From NCBI GenBank assembly GCA_965119215.1, contig CBCPKK010000005.1, positions 372,001 through 436,000 of the forward strand: a stretch of DNA of 64,000 nt. The letters run 5' to 3'. Under the pieces are notes generated by a model. That model searched no databases and was not told the DNA's origin. It worked only from the letters and a program-made list of their open reading frames with translations. This document shows positions 62,189 to 64,000 of this stretch, in pieces. Within the stretch, counting starts at the first letter, position 1; the number at the start of each line of letters is the position of its first letter. Both the position numbers and the translations under genes were made by a program. Origin of the DNA: Buttiauxella sp965119215. Its GTDB lineage: Bacteria; Pseudomonadota; Gammaproteobacteria; Enterobacterales; Enterobacteriaceae.

Positions 62189-63923
62189 GTTCGTGCTCCT
62201 TATCCCATTGATGGATAAGCGTAATAAATGCCTGCTCCATGGTCGGGTCAGTTTGCTCGTCGTTGGCCGCTTGCTCTTTCAGGTCGTCCGGTGTGCCGCT
62301 GGCAATCAGCTTGCCGCGATAAACCAGCCCGATGCGGTCGCAGTATTCCGCTTCATCCATAAAGTGCGTGGTCACCATGACGGTCACCCCTTTTTCCACC
62401 ATGCTGTTGATGTGCAACCAGAATTCACGGCGGGTAATAGGGTCGACGCCTGACGTTGGCTCATCAAGAAACAGAATGTCCGGTTCGTGCATTAGCGAAC
62501 AGGCTAGCGCCAGGCGCTGTTTAAACCCGAGTGGTAGTGCATCGGTTGAGCTATTCATAATCGGTTGCAGGCTAAAGGCTTCGCTCATGCGGTTGATTTT
62601 CTCGTCCTGCGCTTTACCTCGCAGGCCATACACGCCGGAGAAAAACCGCAGGTTCTGCGCAACGGTCAGGTTGCCGTACAGCGAGAACTTTTGCGCCATA
62701 TAGCCAAGGTGCTGGCGCGCTTTTCCTGAACTGGTTTTTAAGTCCATATCCAACACCAACGCTTTACCCGACGTTGGCACCAGCAAGCCGCACATCATCT
62801 TAAACGTGGTGGATTTCCCCGCGCCGTTTGGCCCTAGCAGACCAAAAATCTCACCGCGTTGAACCGTGAAATCGACGTGATCCGTTGCCGCAAAATCACC
62901 GAATTTTTTGGTGAGCGCTTCGGCTTTAATCACAGTTTCTCCGGCGCTGCCTTCCACGGTATGCAGAATTTTTCCCAACGGGGATTCTTGAGTTGCCGCC
63001 CCACCCAGCAGGTCGATAAACGCATCTTCAAAGCGCGGTTCGGTTTGCGTGATGCTTTCTTGCGGCACGTTGAGCGCCCGAGTGAGTTCTTCAATGGACG
63101 AATCTTTAGCGAGGATCAGACGAACCGAACGCCCCTGAATCACGCCATCGCTGACCTGCGGTAATTTGAGCGCCCGTTGTAGCAGCTTGCGGTTATTTTC
63201 CTCGTGGTGGCTTACGAGCAGCGAACGCCCAGCCATTTGCTGAGTCAATTCTTTCGGCGCACCGTGATACAACAGCTCGCCCTCGTTCATCAGCAGCACG
63301 TCGCGGCACTGTTCGGCTTCGTCCAGATACGACGTGCTCCACAGAATCAGCATGCCGTCACCGGCCAGCTCGTGAACCATTTGCCACAGCTCGCGGCGTG
63401 AGATTGGGTCAACGCCGACGCCCGGTTCATCAAGCAGCAAAACTTTTGGTTGGCCGACCAGCGTGCAGGCAAGGCCGAGTTTTTGTTTCATCCCGCCAGA
63501 AAGCTTACCGGCAAGGCGAGCGGTAAACGGGCCGAGCGCAGTAAACTTTAACAGCCGCTTAAACGTGGCTTCGCGTTCAGCCCCCGTTACGCCCCGCAAA
63601 TCGGCGTACAGAGTCAGGTTTTCCATCACCGTTAAATCTTCATACAGGCCAAACTTTTGCGGCATGTATCCCAGAACGGCATGCAACTCGCGGTCATTTT
63701 CTATCGGGTCGAGCCCGATAACGCTTGCCGTTCCTTCGGTTGGTTTGAGCAGGCCCGCCAACATACGCATTAGCGTGGTTTTCCCTGCGCCATCCGGGCC
63801 GACCAGGCCAGTCACCGCCCCAGTGTGAATTTCACAATTCAGACTCGCAACGGCAGGCTTTTCCTGGCCTGGAAACTGTTTCATCAACCCTTGCAGGGCA
63901 ATGATACCGTCCTGGCTACTCAT
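62175..63923 (-). CDS. ybhF: ABC exporter ATPase YbhF (two fused nucleotide-binding domains)
   Basis: 582 residues with two ATPase domains. NBD1: Walker A GPDGAGKTT, signature LSGGMKQKLGLA, Walker B LLLDEPGVGVDP. NBD2: Walker A GPNGAGKST, signature LPLGFKQRLALA (non-canonical LPLGF), Walker B LFLDEPTSGVDP, switch TTHFMDEAE. E. coli YbhF is 578 residues and is under the TetR-type regulator CecR. I start at MSSQDG; a GTG four codons upstream is possible. It overlaps the end of ybhG by eight bases. Confidence 0.95.
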   Translation of the reverse strand: MSSQDGIIALQGLMKQFPGQEKPAVASLNCEIHTGAVTGLVGPDGAGKTTLMRMLAGLLKPTEGTASVIGLDPIENDRELHAVLGYMPQKFGLYEDLTVMENLTLYADLRGVTGAEREATFKRLLKFTALGPFTARLAGKLSGGMKQKLGLACTLVGQPKVLLLDEPGVGVDPISRRELWQMVHELAGDGMLILWSTSYLDEAEQCRDVLLMNEGELLYHGAPKELTQQMAGRSLLVSHHEENNRKLLQRALKLPQVSDGVIQGRSVRLILAKDSSIEELTRALNVPQESITQTEPRFEDAFIDLLGGAATQESPLGKILHTVEGSAGETVIKAEALTKKFGDFAATDHVDFTVQRGEIFGLLGPNGAGKSTTFKMMCGLLVPTSGKALVLDMDLKTSSGKARQHLGYMAQKFSLYGNLTVAQNLRFFSGVYGLRGKAQDEKINRMSEAFSLQPIMNSSTDALPLGFKQRLALACSLMHEPDILFLDEPTSGVDPITRREFWLHINSMVEKGVTVMVTTHFMDEAEYCDRIGLVYRGKLIASGTPDDLKEQAANDEQTDPTMEQAFITLIHQWDKEHEHERA

Positions 63924-64000
63924 GCGTTTTCTCACTGTTGAATTTCACGGTCACCGGCATTCCCTGGCGTAGCGCGTCGTCGGCATCAGTAACGATAATG
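63916..64000 (-). CDS. ybhG: YbhG, membrane-fusion (HlyD-family) protein, C-terminal end only
   Basis: The last 27 codons are in the window, reading IIVTDADDALRQGMP then VTVKFNSEKTHE and TAG. This is the C-terminal strand of a HlyD/AcrA-type periplasmic adaptor, in the position of ybhG (first of ybhGFSR in E. coli). The rest lies beyond the window end. Confidence 0.8.
   Translation of the reverse strand, partial: IIVTDADDALRQGMPVTVKFNSEKTHE

Noticed and set aside
1..64000. CRISPR arrays, tRNA, rRNA, insertion sequences, prophage
   Set aside because: No regularly spaced repeats, no tRNA or rRNA-like stretch and no transposase or phage gene were seen anywhere in the window.

Overview
The window is chromosomal DNA from a member of the Enterobacteriaceae. 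Almost every core gene has a close Escherichia coli counterpart of nearly identical length (gyrA, nrdAB, the rcs phosphorelay, ompC with micF, modABC, the bio operon, uvrB, the moa operon, ybhL to ybhG). It is not E. coli: it carries a clade-3 catalase, an MgtE magnesium transporter, an IbrA/IbrB-like pair and an orphan urea-transporter ATPase, and it lacks glpQ, inaA and the ato genes at their E. coli positions. GyrA has Thr at position 83, as in several non-Escherichia enterobacteria. I cannot name the genus with confidence; Buttiauxella, Kluyvera or Lelliottia relatives would fit.

Layout. 1-9.3 kb: catalase, yfaZ, yfaY, then glpABC (anaerobic glycerol-3-phosphate dehydrogenase) divergent from glpT. 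9.3-18.3 kb: a small unknown membrane protein preceded by a 10-codon ORF, then yfaE-nrdBA (ribonucleotide reductase and its ferredoxin), ubiG, gyrA and an ASCH-domain protein. 18.4-26.7 kb: rcsC, rcsB-rcsD, the micF sRNA and ompC, an envelope-stress and osmolarity block. 26.8-31.4 kb: apbE, ada-alkB (alkylation repair) and yojI. 31.5-34.8 kb: mgtE and the IbrB/IbrA-like pair, which sit at the junction between two segments far apart in E. coli (about 50 min and 17 min). 35-41 kb: modABC (molybdate uptake), ybhA, pgl, ybhC. 41.1-47 kb: a ybhB remnant with a large in-frame deletion, a DJ-1/Hsp31-type protein and the divergent bioA/bioBFCD biotin genes. 47.1-48.8 kb: an accessory insert between bioD and uvrB, with a HicA-like toxin candidate plus an HTH protein behind a palindromic operator, and an orphan UrtE-like ATPase behind a near-consensus sigma-54 promoter. 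49.5-56 kb: uvrB, ybhK, and moaABCDE under a ModE box and a molybdenum-cofactor riboswitch. 56.4-64 kb: ybhL, ybhN-clsB-ybhP, ybhQ and the ybhGFSR ABC exporter (ybhG is cut by the window end).

Functional links. Molybdate import (modABC) and molybdopterin synthesis (moa) each carry a ModE-type palindrome of the same 9-6-9 geometry. DNA metabolism genes carry the expected control sites: DnaA and NrdR boxes at nrdAB, LexA and DnaA boxes at uvrB, an Ada-type box at ada. RcsC/RcsD/RcsB form one phosphorelay next to an outer-membrane porin and its antisense regulator. The points most worth a second look are the insert between bioD and uvrB, the ybhB deletion, the IbrA/IbrB-like pair, and the 10-codon ORF near 9.88 kb.
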